In this document: in pieces, positions 46,529-53,265 of the stretch
Layout: every line of letters begins with the position of its first letter
Position numbering within the stretch: position 1 is the stretch's first letter
Assembly (NCBI GenBank): GCA_012270965.1
Contig: JAAXHJ010000066.1
Location: 95,494 to 159,493 of the forward strand
Length of the DNA: 64,000 bases
Reading direction: 5' to 3'
DNA from: Candidatus Palauibacter poriticola
GTDB taxonomy: Bacteria > Gemmatimonadota > Gemmatimonadetes > Palauibacterales > Palauibacteraceae
Made by a program: the position numbers and the translations under genes
The notes under the pieces: generated by a model
Databases searched by the model: none
The model's input: the letters and a program-made list of their open reading frames with translations, nothing else
Told to the model about the DNA's origin: nothing

Positions 46529-47791
46529 CTATTGACCGACATCCGTCCCGCCGCCTCCCGGCCACGTCCGCCCGCCAGCTTCCACCCGCTGGCCACGTTC
46601 CCGCGCCGGCATTTGCCCGCCCGCATCCACCGGCTGGCCACGTCCACGCGCCGGCATCCGCGCGTCCACGTCCGCACGGCGGAGTTCGAACGTCAGGCCG
46701 AGGAGCGCGGTGATGAGGATGAGCGCGTCCGCCTGATGGAGCGCCGCCAAGGGGATGGGGACGAAGAGCAGCAGGGTCGCGACCCCCAGCGCCGCCTGCA
46801 CCCACGCCGCCGCGAAGCCCGCGTGCGCCCACCTTCTGGCCGGCACCGGGGCGCGCCGAGCGCAGGCCCACCAGAGCGTCGTGACGCCCGCGAGCAGGAC
46901 GATGGCGAGGATGCGGTGGTTGAACTGCGCCGTCGTCCGGTCCTCGAAGGGGCTCAGCCACCAAGGGGTTGCCCCAAAGAGGTCGGGCGGGATCCACCCG
47001 TCCCCCATTCTCGGGAAGGTGTTGTAGACGAGCCCCGCGTCCAAGCCGGCCACGAAGCCGCCCGAGAGCAGGGTGAGCGCGGCGAGGCCGAGCACGATGG
47101 CGGATCCGCGTCGGAGGCCGATGCCCCACGGGGACTCCGGTTCCCGGTCGCCCGCCCCGGCAGCCCGTGGCGCAACCCGGCCGCGTTCGAGCGGCGCTGA
47201 CGCGGGGTCTCGCCACGGGCTGCCGGGGCGCAGCAGCGAGAGCGCGGTCCAGAGCGTGAGGGCGTAGACGAGCACGGCGAGCGCGAGATGCGCGGTCAGG
47301 CGGTAGGGGCTCACGCGAGGGATGTCGACGAGTCCGCTCCGCACCATCCACCAGCCGAGCAGTCCCTGCGCGCCGCCCAGCGCGAACAGGAGCAGGAGGC
47401 GGGGGATGAGGGATCGAGGAATCATTCGCCGCAGGAGGAAGACCGCGAAGGGGATGATGAAGACGAGGCCGATCACGCGTCCAAGGAGGCGGTGCGCGTA
47501 CTCGAACCAGAAGATGCGCTTGAACTCGGCCAGCGACATCCCCCGGTTCACGAGCCGGTACTCCGGGGAGTCGCGATAGGCGGCGAACTCGCGCTCCCAA
47601 GCCTCGGCGCTCATCGGAGGGACGGCGCCGCTCACCGGCTCCCAGTCGACCATCGAGAGGCCCGATCCGGTCAGACGCGTCACGCCTCCCACGACGAGCG
47701 TCGCCCCGACGAGCGCGCAGCCGACCAGGAGCCAGGCCGCGATGATCCGCGCGTGGCGCCGCGATCCGCTCTGAAGGGGAGGCGATGGCAT
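46529..47791 (-). CDS. ctaA: Heme A synthase (COX15/CtaA family) with repeat-derived insertions
   Basis: Membrane enzyme converting heme O to heme A for cytochrome oxidase. The 420-residue product has eight expected helices with GGVTRLTGSGLSMVDWEPV, FEYAHRLLGRVIGLVF, LTAHLALAVLVY, NTFPRMGDGW, QFNHRILAIVLL and ALHQADALILI, carrying the heme-ligand histidines. Two stretches are atypical. A loop after helix 4 (RPGSPWRDPASAPLERGRV and on) is encoded by a complete copy of the dispersed palindromic repeat. The last 60 residues (PARGRGQPVDAGGQ-type units) are encoded by a tandem array. The core looks intact, so it is probably functional. Confidence 0.93.
   Translation of the reverse strand: MPSPPLQSGSRRHARIIAAWLLVGCALVGATLVVGGVTRLTGSGLSMVDWEPVSGAVPPMSAEAWEREFAAYRDSPEYRLVNRGMSLAEFKRIFWFEYAHRLLGRVIGLVFIIPFAVFLLRRMIPRSLIPRLLLLFALGGAQGLLGWWMVRSGLVDIPRVSPYRLTAHLALAVLVYALTLWTALSLLRPGSPWRDPASAPLERGRVAPRAAGAGDREPESPWGIGLRRGSAIVLGLAALTLLSGGFVAGLDAGLVYNTFPRMGDGWIPPDLFGATPWWLSPFEDRTTAQFNHRILAIVLLAGVTTLWWACARRAPVPARRWAHAGFAAAWVQAALGVATLLLFVPIPLAALHQADALILITALLGLTFELRRADVDARMPARGRGQPVDAGGQMPARERGQRVEAGGRTWPGGGGTDVGQ
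46558..46675. repeat. 45-bp tandem array in heme A synthase 3' end
   Basis: CTGGCCACGT followed by CGCGCCGGCAT occurs at about 46589 and 46634 (45-bp period), with a partial earlier copy at 46558. The array is translated as the low-complexity C-terminus of heme A synthase, giving PARxRGQxVxAGG units. Confidence 0.8.
47153..47230. repeat. Dispersed palindromic repeat, complete copy inside ctaA
   Basis: The best-preserved copy: two perfectly complementary 20-base arms (47153-47172 and 47211-47230, inner ends CCCGTGGCG and CGCCACGGG) enclose a 38-base loop containing the core CCGCGTTCGAGCGGCGC. The 78-bp element has no stop in the ctaA frame and is translated. Confidence 0.92.
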
Positions 47792-47902
47792 GAGGGTTCC
47801 GGGGTGTGTTTGCGCCGGTTTCGCGACCCGTGCGAACTTCGGTCCCTCCCGGAGTCACCGGGGCGCGGAAGATAGACGGGGACGGTGGAGAGGCCAAGCG
47901 CG

Positions 47903-49657
47903 ATGTCGGACTCCGGAGCACGCATCTCGATGTTCGCCCTTCGGCGGCTTGCCCCGAGACTGCGTGCCCACCGTCCGGCGCTCGCCGGGGCCGGGTTCTG
48001 CCTGCTCCTGAGCACCGCGATCGGGCTCGCCTTCCCCCTCATCGTGCGCTACCTGATGGACGCGGCCTTCGGCGAGGGCGACCCCGCCCGGCTGGGCGCG
48101 ATCGCGCTCGGACTGCTGGGACTGTTCGCGCTTCAGGGCGCGTTCAACTTCGGAGAGACGTACTGGCTGGGAGCGACGGGCGAGCGGGTCGTGACGCAGC
48201 TGCGCGACGAACTCTTCTCCAAGCTGGTCGGGCTCTCCCCCGGCTTCCACGCGGGCCGAACCAGCGGCGAACTCACCTCGAGGCTGGCCTCCGACTGTTC
48301 GACGCTCCAGCAGATCATGGGCCACCAGATCGCCGAACTCGTGCGGCAGGTGCTCTTCCTCGCCGGCGCGGTCATCCTCCTCACGCTGCTTCACTGGCAA
48401 CTCATGCTGACGACGCTCACCGTCGCCCCCGTGGTCGTCCTCGCCGGCTTCGCGCTCGGCCGTCTCCTGCGGCGCCGGAGCACCGAGGTGCAGGATCGTC
48501 TCGCCGCAGCACACGCGGTTGCGGACGAAGCCTTCGGCCAGATCGAAGTCGTGCAGGGGTTCGTCCGGGAAAGGTGGGAAGAGGCCCGCTACCGAGCCGG
48601 GATCGCCTGGGCGCTCGAGGCGGCGCTCGCGCGCGCGGTGGTGCGGGCGATCCTCTTCGGCGTGCTCACGGTGGTCGCCTTCGGCGGCATCGTGGTCGTG
48701 CTGTGGCAGGGCGGGCGGCTCGTGCTCGCGGCCCAGATCACGGCCGGCCAACTGGTGTCGTTCCTCCTCTACGCCTTCTCCGTCGCGGCGGCGATCATGG
48801 CGCTCGCTTCGCTGTGGAGCAGCTACCAGGAGGCGCAGGGGGCCGCGCGCCGCGTCTTCGACCTCCTCGACCGCGACAGCGAGATCGTGGACCCGGAAGC
48901 CCCGGAATCGCTAGCGGGAGAGGGACCGCCGGCCATCGCCTTCGAGGGCGTCTCGTTCCGCTACGGCGATGACGAGCCGTGGGCGCTGGAGAAGATAGAC
49001 GCGATGATCCGCCCCGGCGAGGTCGTCGCCCTCGTGGGGCCGAGCGGCGCCGGGAAGACGACCCTCGCGTCGCTCATCCCCCGCTTCTGGGATGTGACCG
49101 CCGGAAGCGTCCGCGTGCGCGGGACCGACGTACGTTCCAGCGCCGTCGCCGACCTGAGATCGCGGATCGGGATCGTGCCGCAGGACCACCCGCTCTTCGC
49201 CGGCACGGTCGGGGAGAACATCGCCTACGGGAGGCCGAACGCGGACCGGCCGGCCATCGAGGAGGCAGCGGCGGCGGCACACGCGCGCGAGTTCATCGCG
49301 CGGCTTCCGCAGGGCTACGACACGCCGGTCGGCGAGCGCGGGGTCCGGCTCTCCGGCGGACAGCGTCAGCGGATCGCGATCGCCCGCGTCCTCCTCAAGG
49401 AGCCCGAAATCCTCATCCTCGACGAAGCGACGAGCGGCTTGGACGCCGAGAGCGAGGCCCTGGTCGAGGAGGCGCTGCAGATCGCCTCGGCGGGGCGAAC
49501 GACCGTCATCATCGCGCACCGCCTGCGCACGGTGCGGCGCGCCCACCGGCTCTTCGTCCTGGACCGGGGGCGCCTCGTCGACAGCGGCCCGCACGACGCG
49601 CTCATCGGCCGCTGCGAACTCTACGCCCGCCTCTACGAGGGCCAGCAACTCACCTGA
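47903..49657 (+). CDS. ABC exporter, fused permease and ATPase
   Basis: A 584-residue half-transporter. The N-terminal six-helix membrane domain spans about 20-310, with LDRDSEIVDPE marking the linker. The ATPase domain has Walker A GPSGAGKTT, Q-loop IGIVPQDHPLF, signature LSGGQRQRIAIAR, Walker B ILILDEATSGLD and H-loop VIIAHRL. The architecture is that of MsbA/multidrug-type homodimeric exporters (ABCB group). Substrate may be lipid or drug and cannot be read from sequence. The ATG at 47903 is preferred to GTG 47885 because GGAGAGG is well spaced from it. Divergent from heme A synthase. Confidence 0.93.
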   Translation: MSDSGARISMFALRRLAPRLRAHRPALAGAGFCLLLSTAIGLAFPLIVRYLMDAAFGEGDPARLGAIALGLLGLFALQGAFNFGETYWLGATGERVVTQLRDELFSKLVGLSPGFHAGRTSGELTSRLASDCSTLQQIMGHQIAELVRQVLFLAGAVILLTLLHWQLMLTTLTVAPVVVLAGFALGRLLRRRSTEVQDRLAAAHAVADEAFGQIEVVQGFVRERWEEARYRAGIAWALEAALARAVVRAILFGVLTVVAFGGIVVVLWQGGRLVLAAQITAGQLVSFLLYAFSVAAAIMALASLWSSYQEAQGAARRVFDLLDRDSEIVDPEAPESLAGEGPPAIAFEGVSFRYGDDEPWALEKIDAMIRPGEVVALVGPSGAGKTTLASLIPRFWDVTAGSVRVRGTDVRSSAVADLRSRIGIVPQDHPLFAGTVGENIAYGRPNADRPAIEEAAAAAHAREFIARLPQGYDTPVGERGVRLSGGQRQRIAIARVLLKEPEILILDEATSGLDAESEALVEEALQIASAGRTTVIIAHRLRTVRRAHRLFVLDRGRLVDSGPHDALIGRCELYARLYEGQQLT

Positions 49658-49675
49658 GCCTAGCTACCAGTGCGA

Positions 49676-49705
49676 AGCCCGGCCGCGTCGAGCGGCGCTG
49701 GAGCT
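49676..49705. repeat. Dispersed palindromic repeat remnant after ABC exporter
   Basis: AAGCCCGGCCGCGTCGAGCGGCGCTG matches the left half and core with one deletion (GTCGAG for GTTCGAG). It lies between the convergent ABC exporter and first propeller genes. Confidence 0.6.
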
Positions 49706-49791
49706 GCCGTTCCCAATACCGCTCGTCGCCTTCCGTGGCGGGGCCGACAGTTGTCTGCGGACCACAGGCGGCGCGGGCCGCAGCGCCCGAC

Positions 49792-50877
49792 TCAACGGTT
49801 ATCGGCAATGCTCGGCAGGAGATGTTCGTCGATCGCGAAGCTGCCGTCGTAGTTGATCGTGTAGGTTTTGGGATAGAACACGGTAGGGGCCCGCATCCAC
49901 GATCGGTCGAAGACGTATCGTTTCGTCACCCGGCCTCGCTTATCGAGTTCCCACATCTCGGTCGGGTTCCTGTTCGGATTCTCGGGGACCGCCTCGACGA
50001 GGAAGGATCCTCCGCTGATCGGCGCGGGCTTCCCCAGCCAGATCTTGCCGGCCGAGATCCGACCGCCGCCGCCAGCCGCCACGATGCGTCCCGCACGGCG
50101 GATGTTCTCCAGGAACGCCTCTCGCCACTCCGTGAGAACATGGCCCAGTTCGGTGAACGCGAATGCATTCAACATCGTCCCGTCGAGCCTGTAGATGCGT
50201 CCTTCGGGAACGGTGGGTTTCAGTACGACCAGCAATCCCTCGCCGAGGTATGTGACCGAACATGCAACACACTGACTGCTGCTGCCGACAAACCCTCCGT
50301 CCCCGACGGAGCCGAGGCGTCGTCCGTCCGTATGGAAGAATTCGAAGAGCGCACCCTCCGGACCGGGTAGGACGGCCAACAGTGTATCGGCTATGGTCGT
50401 TATGTCCCGAGGCGAATGTTGTAGGCGGATCTCCGTTACCATCTCGCGGGTGTCGCGATTGAAGATCACAAGCTTCCCGTTCCCGACATCCAAGGTGGTC
50501 ACATGGTCGGCACCGATCTCAAACGCGAGGAGATTCCTCAACTCGCCCGGCCCCCCGCCGCGCCCTCCGAAGCTACCCAGGAACCGGCCTTCGGTCGTGA
50601 ACTCCACGATCCGCTGATCATCCCGCTCCAGCGCGAGGAGGTGACCCGTCACTGGATCGTGTTGAAGCTTTGTGGGCCGTCCCAGCCAAGCAGTCGTTTC
50701 CGAAGTGTCCGGCTGAATCAATGTGCGCACCCACGTCAGCTCCAAGGGATGGGCCAGGGACGAAGCGTCGGCCGTCGCGGGCCTGCCGCAGGCCGCCAGC
50801 CCAACGGAAGCAAGCACCGCGCTCGCGAGAACCCCGACCAGGGTCCAGTGCAAGCCCGGCCCACAAGCCTTCAGCAA
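49792..50877 (-). CDS. Six-bladed beta-propeller lipoprotein, module copy 1
   Basis: A 361-residue exported lipoprotein. The start is TTG at 50877, overlapping the upstream peptide-gene stop (TTGCTGA), and the signal peptide ends VGLAAC. Longer frames start inside the peptide gene. The mature part has NHL/6-bladed-propeller strands: LQHDPVTGHLLALERDDQRIVEFTTEGRFLGSFGGRGGGPGEL, KLVIFNRDTREMV, GRIYRLDGTMLNAF and KRGRVTKRYVFDRSW. A conserved CVAC pair (Cys203/Cys206) sits in the middle. It is about half identical by eye to module copy 2. Function is unknown; ligand sensing or binding is a guess. Confidence 0.85.
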   Translation of the reverse strand: MLKACGPGLHWTLVGVLASAVLASVGLAACGRPATADASSLAHPLELTWVRTLIQPDTSETTAWLGRPTKLQHDPVTGHLLALERDDQRIVEFTTEGRFLGSFGGRGGGPGELRNLLAFEIGADHVTTLDVGNGKLVIFNRDTREMVTEIRLQHSPRDITTIADTLLAVLPGPEGALFEFFHTDGRRLGSVGDGGFVGSSSQCVACSVTYLGEGLLVVLKPTVPEGRIYRLDGTMLNAFAFTELGHVLTEWREAFLENIRRAGRIVAAGGGGRISAGKIWLGKPAPISGGSFLVEAVPENPNRNPTEMWELDKRGRVTKRYVFDRSWMRAPTVFYPKTYTINYDGSFAIDEHLLPSIADNR

Positions 50878-51086
50878 CTGCCCCCGAAACTCATGTAGTA
50901 GTGGTTGTCGCTGTACCCACACTCGATCCCGCCGAGATCATGCTCGTAGCAGAGGTGGAACCAGCCCCAACCGTCAAAGGGACAATCGTCGTCACAGTCC
51001 CCGGCCCGAGCATCGCCAACCGCAGCCGTCGCGGCAATCACGGTGGCGACAAGAATGGGTCGGGTGATCTTTCTGAGTGTGGTCAT
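50871..51086 (-). CDS. Secreted Cys-rich mini-protein, module copy 1
   Basis: A 71-residue product with a Sec signal (MTTLRKITRPILVATVIAA, cleavage expected after GDARA). The mature peptide is about 43 residues and rich in Cys, Asp, His and aromatics: GDCDDDCPFDG, then FHLC, EHDLG, ECGYSDNHYY and terminal GGSC. It has five cysteines, all conserved with copy 2, as are DDDCPxDG, HDLG and YSDxHYY. AAGGGAG precedes the ATG. Its stop overlaps the propeller start, so the two are translationally coupled. It may be a metal-binding or disulfide-linked peptide, or a precursor that is modified. No known family is recognised. Confidence 0.8.
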   Translation of the reverse strand: MTTLRKITRPILVATVIAATAAVGDARAGDCDDDCPFDGWGWFHLCYEHDLGGIECGYSDNHYYMSFGGSC

Positions 51087-51105
51087 TGATCGTGCTCCCT
51101 TCCGT

Positions 51106-51157
51106 CTCGTGAACCGACTCGTTCCACCAGTGCCCTTGCAACCGGTGGTCTCACGAG
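51106..51157 (-). promoter_or_regulatory. Structured leader of peptide gene copy 1
   Basis: The transcript leader can fold with outer arms CTCGTGA/TCACGAG and an inner CCGGT/ACTGG hairpin with a nine-base loop. The sequence is nearly identical to the leader of copy 2 (three differences in about 70 bases) while flanking sequence diverges more. It could be a regulatory RNA element, a transcription-factor site or simply a recent duplication. Confidence 0.5.
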
Positions 51158-51216
51158 CACACCCTACCCCCCCCTTCGCACGCGCGCAAGGCAACGGTTG
51201 AGCGGTATCGACATCG

Positions 51217-51279
51217 CCGGAATCGACGGCGAGTCCCAGGACCACGACGGGCCGTCCAGAGTACGCCCGGGCCAGCCGG
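51217..51279 (-). pseudogene. tlpA relic at duplication junction
   Basis: A 63-base segment that matches 52907-52969 inside the intact tlpA gene closely and without gaps. It encodes a fragment around LGLAVDSG in the same orientation, directly below the stop of propeller copy 2 and upstream of peptide copy 1. It is what remains of a second tlpA after tandem duplication and deletion of about 227 bases. Confidence 0.85.
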
Positions 51280-51281
51280 CA

Positions 51282-52349
51282 CTAATCCTCTTCAGCAGGC
51301 AGACGGTACTCGTACACGCCAAACTCGTGGCTCAGACCAAGCGCGAAGATCCGTGGGGGCGAGGCGGTGGAGGCCCCTATCAACGGACGGTCGAACACAT
51401 ATCGCTTCCGGACCCGCCCGCGATGATCGAGTACCCAGAATTCGTCCGCGTTCACGGCCAAGTTCTCAGGGCTCGCCCTTACGAAAAAGAGCCCGTCGCC
51501 AAAGGCTCCGGTTGGCAATCCAGCCCAGGCCCTGCCAGCCGCGATCCGGCCTCCCCCTCCGGTCGCGACCCTGCGCGACGCCTTGCGAATCGTCTCCAGG
51601 AAATCCTCGCGCCAAGCCGCCAAGACATGGTTGACCTCGCCGAAACCGAATGCGTCGAACATGGTTCCGTCCAGCCGGTAGACGCGCCCCTCGGGCGACT
51701 CGGGTTTCAAGACGACCAGCAACTCCTCGCCGATACTCGTGATGGAGCACGCAAGGCATGAGGAACCGAGGAAGGCCGCGTCTCCGAAGGCACCCAGGCT
51801 CTGCCCGTCGAGGTCGAAGAGTTCCCATAGTGTGCCGCCCGGGCCGGGCATGACCGCAACCAGCGTATCGCCCAGAACCGTCATGTCCCTGGTGCCGCGG
51901 TTGAGGGGCACCTCCGTAACCGCCTGCCGGGAGAGGCGGTCGAAGAAGAGGAGTTTGCCGTTCCCCCGATCCAGCGCGACTACCAAGCGCCTGGTGATCT
52001 CGAAGCTCCCGAGGTTCCGTATTTCACCGGGTCCCCTTCCGTGGCGACCGAAGTAGCCCACGAATTCGCCGGCGGTAGTGAATTCGACGATGTGCTGGTC
52101 ATCGATATCCACCCCCATGAGATGGTCCTCCACCGGATCGTGGCGCAGATTCCTGATCCGTCCAAGCCAAGCCGTCGCATCACTTGCGTCCTGTCGCACG
52201 ATCATGCGCACATGCTCCAAGGGGACCGGACGCGAGAGGGATCGATCCGGGCCGTCAGGGGCATCTCCGCCACACGACGGGAGATAGAGGCACAGCAGTC
52301 CGGCTTTCAGCTGTCGCGGCAACCCGGACGGGCGGATCGACGTCAGCAC
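51282..52349 (-). CDS. Six-bladed beta-propeller lipoprotein, module copy 2
   Basis: A 355-residue lipoprotein, paralogue of the copy at 49792. The GTG at 52349 overlaps the peptide-gene stop (GTGCTGA), exactly as in copy 1. The signal ends LYLPSC. The propeller strands are LRHDPVEDHLMGVDIDDQHIVEFTTAGEFVGYFGRHGRGPGEI, KLLFFDRLSRQAV and GRVYRLDGTMFDAFGFGEVNHVL, with the CLAC pair at Cys198/Cys201 conserved with copy 1. A short C-terminal acidic tail (PAEED) follows. It is probably anchored on the outside of the inner or outer membrane. Function is unknown. Confidence 0.85.
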   Translation of the reverse strand: MLTSIRPSGLPRQLKAGLLCLYLPSCGGDAPDGPDRSLSRPVPLEHVRMIVRQDASDATAWLGRIRNLRHDPVEDHLMGVDIDDQHIVEFTTAGEFVGYFGRHGRGPGEIRNLGSFEITRRLVVALDRGNGKLLFFDRLSRQAVTEVPLNRGTRDMTVLGDTLVAVMPGPGGTLWELFDLDGQSLGAFGDAAFLGSSCLACSITSIGEELLVVLKPESPEGRVYRLDGTMFDAFGFGEVNHVLAAWREDFLETIRKASRRVATGGGGRIAAGRAWAGLPTGAFGDGLFFVRASPENLAVNADEFWVLDHRGRVRKRYVFDRPLIGASTASPPRIFALGLSHEFGVYEYRLPAEED

Positions 52350-52549
52350 CCAGCCGAGGTCCAATAGTAGTGCATATCACTGTACCAGCACTGGCCGGGA
52401 CCGAGGTCGTGCTGCCAGCAGTTCGTGAAGGATCCCGCCCCGTCCCAGGGACAATCGTCGTCGCAACCTCGAGCGTCGCTGACGCCGCCGGTCACGAAGA
52501 GGATGGTGGAGAGGAGCGTGAGTCGGGTGATCCTTCTGAGGGTGGTCAT
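52343..52549 (-). CDS. Secreted Cys-rich mini-protein, module copy 2
   Basis: A 68-residue product with signal MTTLRRITRLTLLSTILFV and a mature part of about 40 residues starting near RGCDDDCPWDG, then FTNC, QHDLG, QCWYSDMHYY and terminal SAGC. It is shorter than the average called gene and hidden in a long in-frame open frame that also reads antisense of tlpA. Its ATG with GGAAAGGAG upstream and its alignment with copy 1 fix the start. All five Cys, HDLG and HYY match copy 1. Its stop overlaps the propeller start by 7 nt. Confidence 0.82.
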   Translation of the reverse strand: MTTLRRITRLTLLSTILFVTGGVSDARGCDDDCPWDGAGSFTNCWQHDLGPGQCWYSDMHYYWTSAGC

Positions 52550-52568
52550 TGATCGTGCTCCTTTCCGT

Positions 52569-52620
52569 CTCGTGAACCGACTCGTTCCGCCAGTGCCCTT
52601 GCAACCGGTGGTCTCACGAG
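52569..52620 (-). promoter_or_regulatory. Structured leader of peptide gene copy 2
   Basis: Same element as at 51106-51157: outer arms CTCGTGA/TCACGAG and inner CCGGT/ACTGG are unchanged between the copies, while the substitutions fall outside these pairs. It lies 20 nt upstream of the ATG and ends near the ribosome site. Confidence 0.5.
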
Positions 52621-52695
52621 TACACCCTACCCCCCCCCGCAAGCACGCAAGGCAACGGCTTGAGCGGGGGCTCCGGCTCGGTTCCGGCGAAGCCG

Positions 52696-53265
52696 TCAGG
52701 GGAGGAGGGCCTCGATCTCCCCCGTCAGCGACGCGGCGGTCTGGGGACCGAGGAGTTCCTTTCGGATCCAGCCGTCGGGGTCGATGACCAGCGTCGTCGG
52801 GAAGCCCACGGCCCCGAACGTGGCGACGGCATCGTCCATCCCGATGATCCAGTTCCGGTACTCGACGCCGTAGTCCTCGAGGAAGTCGCGGATCTCCTCC
52901 GGAGTCCCGGAATCGACGGCGAGCCCCAGGAGTACCACGCGCCGTCCGGCGTACGCCCGGGCCAGCCGGACGAGCTCCGGCAGCTCGTCGCGGCACGGGA
53001 GGCACCAAGTGCCCCACAGGTTGGCGATGACGACACTTCCGCGGAGATCGTCGAAGCTCGCCTCGCCGCCGTCCAGGGCGCGAAACACGTCGCCGGGCGC
53101 GGGCTTCGCCCCCGAGGGCACCCCATCCGGAGCGCCGCTCGCGGCCAAGTCGCGATCCGCCGCGCCCCCGGCTTCGGACGCATCGTCGCCCGCGGCGCAC
53201 CCGAGCCCGATCAGCGCCACGAGGGCGACGGCGCTCCACGCACCCGTCATCCGGTCAGCTCTCAT
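52696..53265 (-). CDS. TlpA-like thioredoxin-fold lipoprotein
   Basis: A 189-residue membrane-anchored thioredoxin-like protein. The lipoprotein signal ends LIGLGC (Cys23), and a Gly/Ala/Asp linker follows. The thioredoxin fold then has GSVVIANLWGTWCLPCRDELPEL (active-site Cys88-Leu-Pro-Cys91), VVLLGLAVDSGTPEEI and the cis-Pro segment GFPTTLVIDPDG. Family members reduce disulfides or haem-protein cysteines outside the cytoplasm. It is the gene immediately upstream of the peptide/propeller modules on the same strand (146 nt gap) and overlaps the amidohydrolase stop upstream by 11 nt. Confidence 0.93.
   Translation of the reverse strand: MRADRMTGAWSAVALVALIGLGCAAGDDASEAGGAADRDLAASGAPDGVPSGAKPAPGDVFRALDGGEASFDDLRGSVVIANLWGTWCLPCRDELPELVRLARAYAGRRVVLLGLAVDSGTPEEIRDFLEDYGVEYRNWIIGMDDAVATFGAVGFPTTLVIDPDGWIRKELLGPQTAASLTGEIEALLP

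Noticed and set aside
46529-47791. Heme A synthase as a pseudogene because of repeat insertions
   Set aside because: The frame is intact, all helices and His motifs remain, and inserts fall in a loop and the tail.
50871-51245. Peptide copy 1 as a 124-residue protein
   Set aside because: The extra N-terminal part reads the tlpA relic and leader. The internal ATG has a ribosome site and gives a proper signal peptide matching copy 2.
52343-53239. 298-residue fusion frame containing peptide copy 2
   Set aside because: The upstream part is an out-of-frame reading of tlpA; the peptide is the only conserved part and has its own start.
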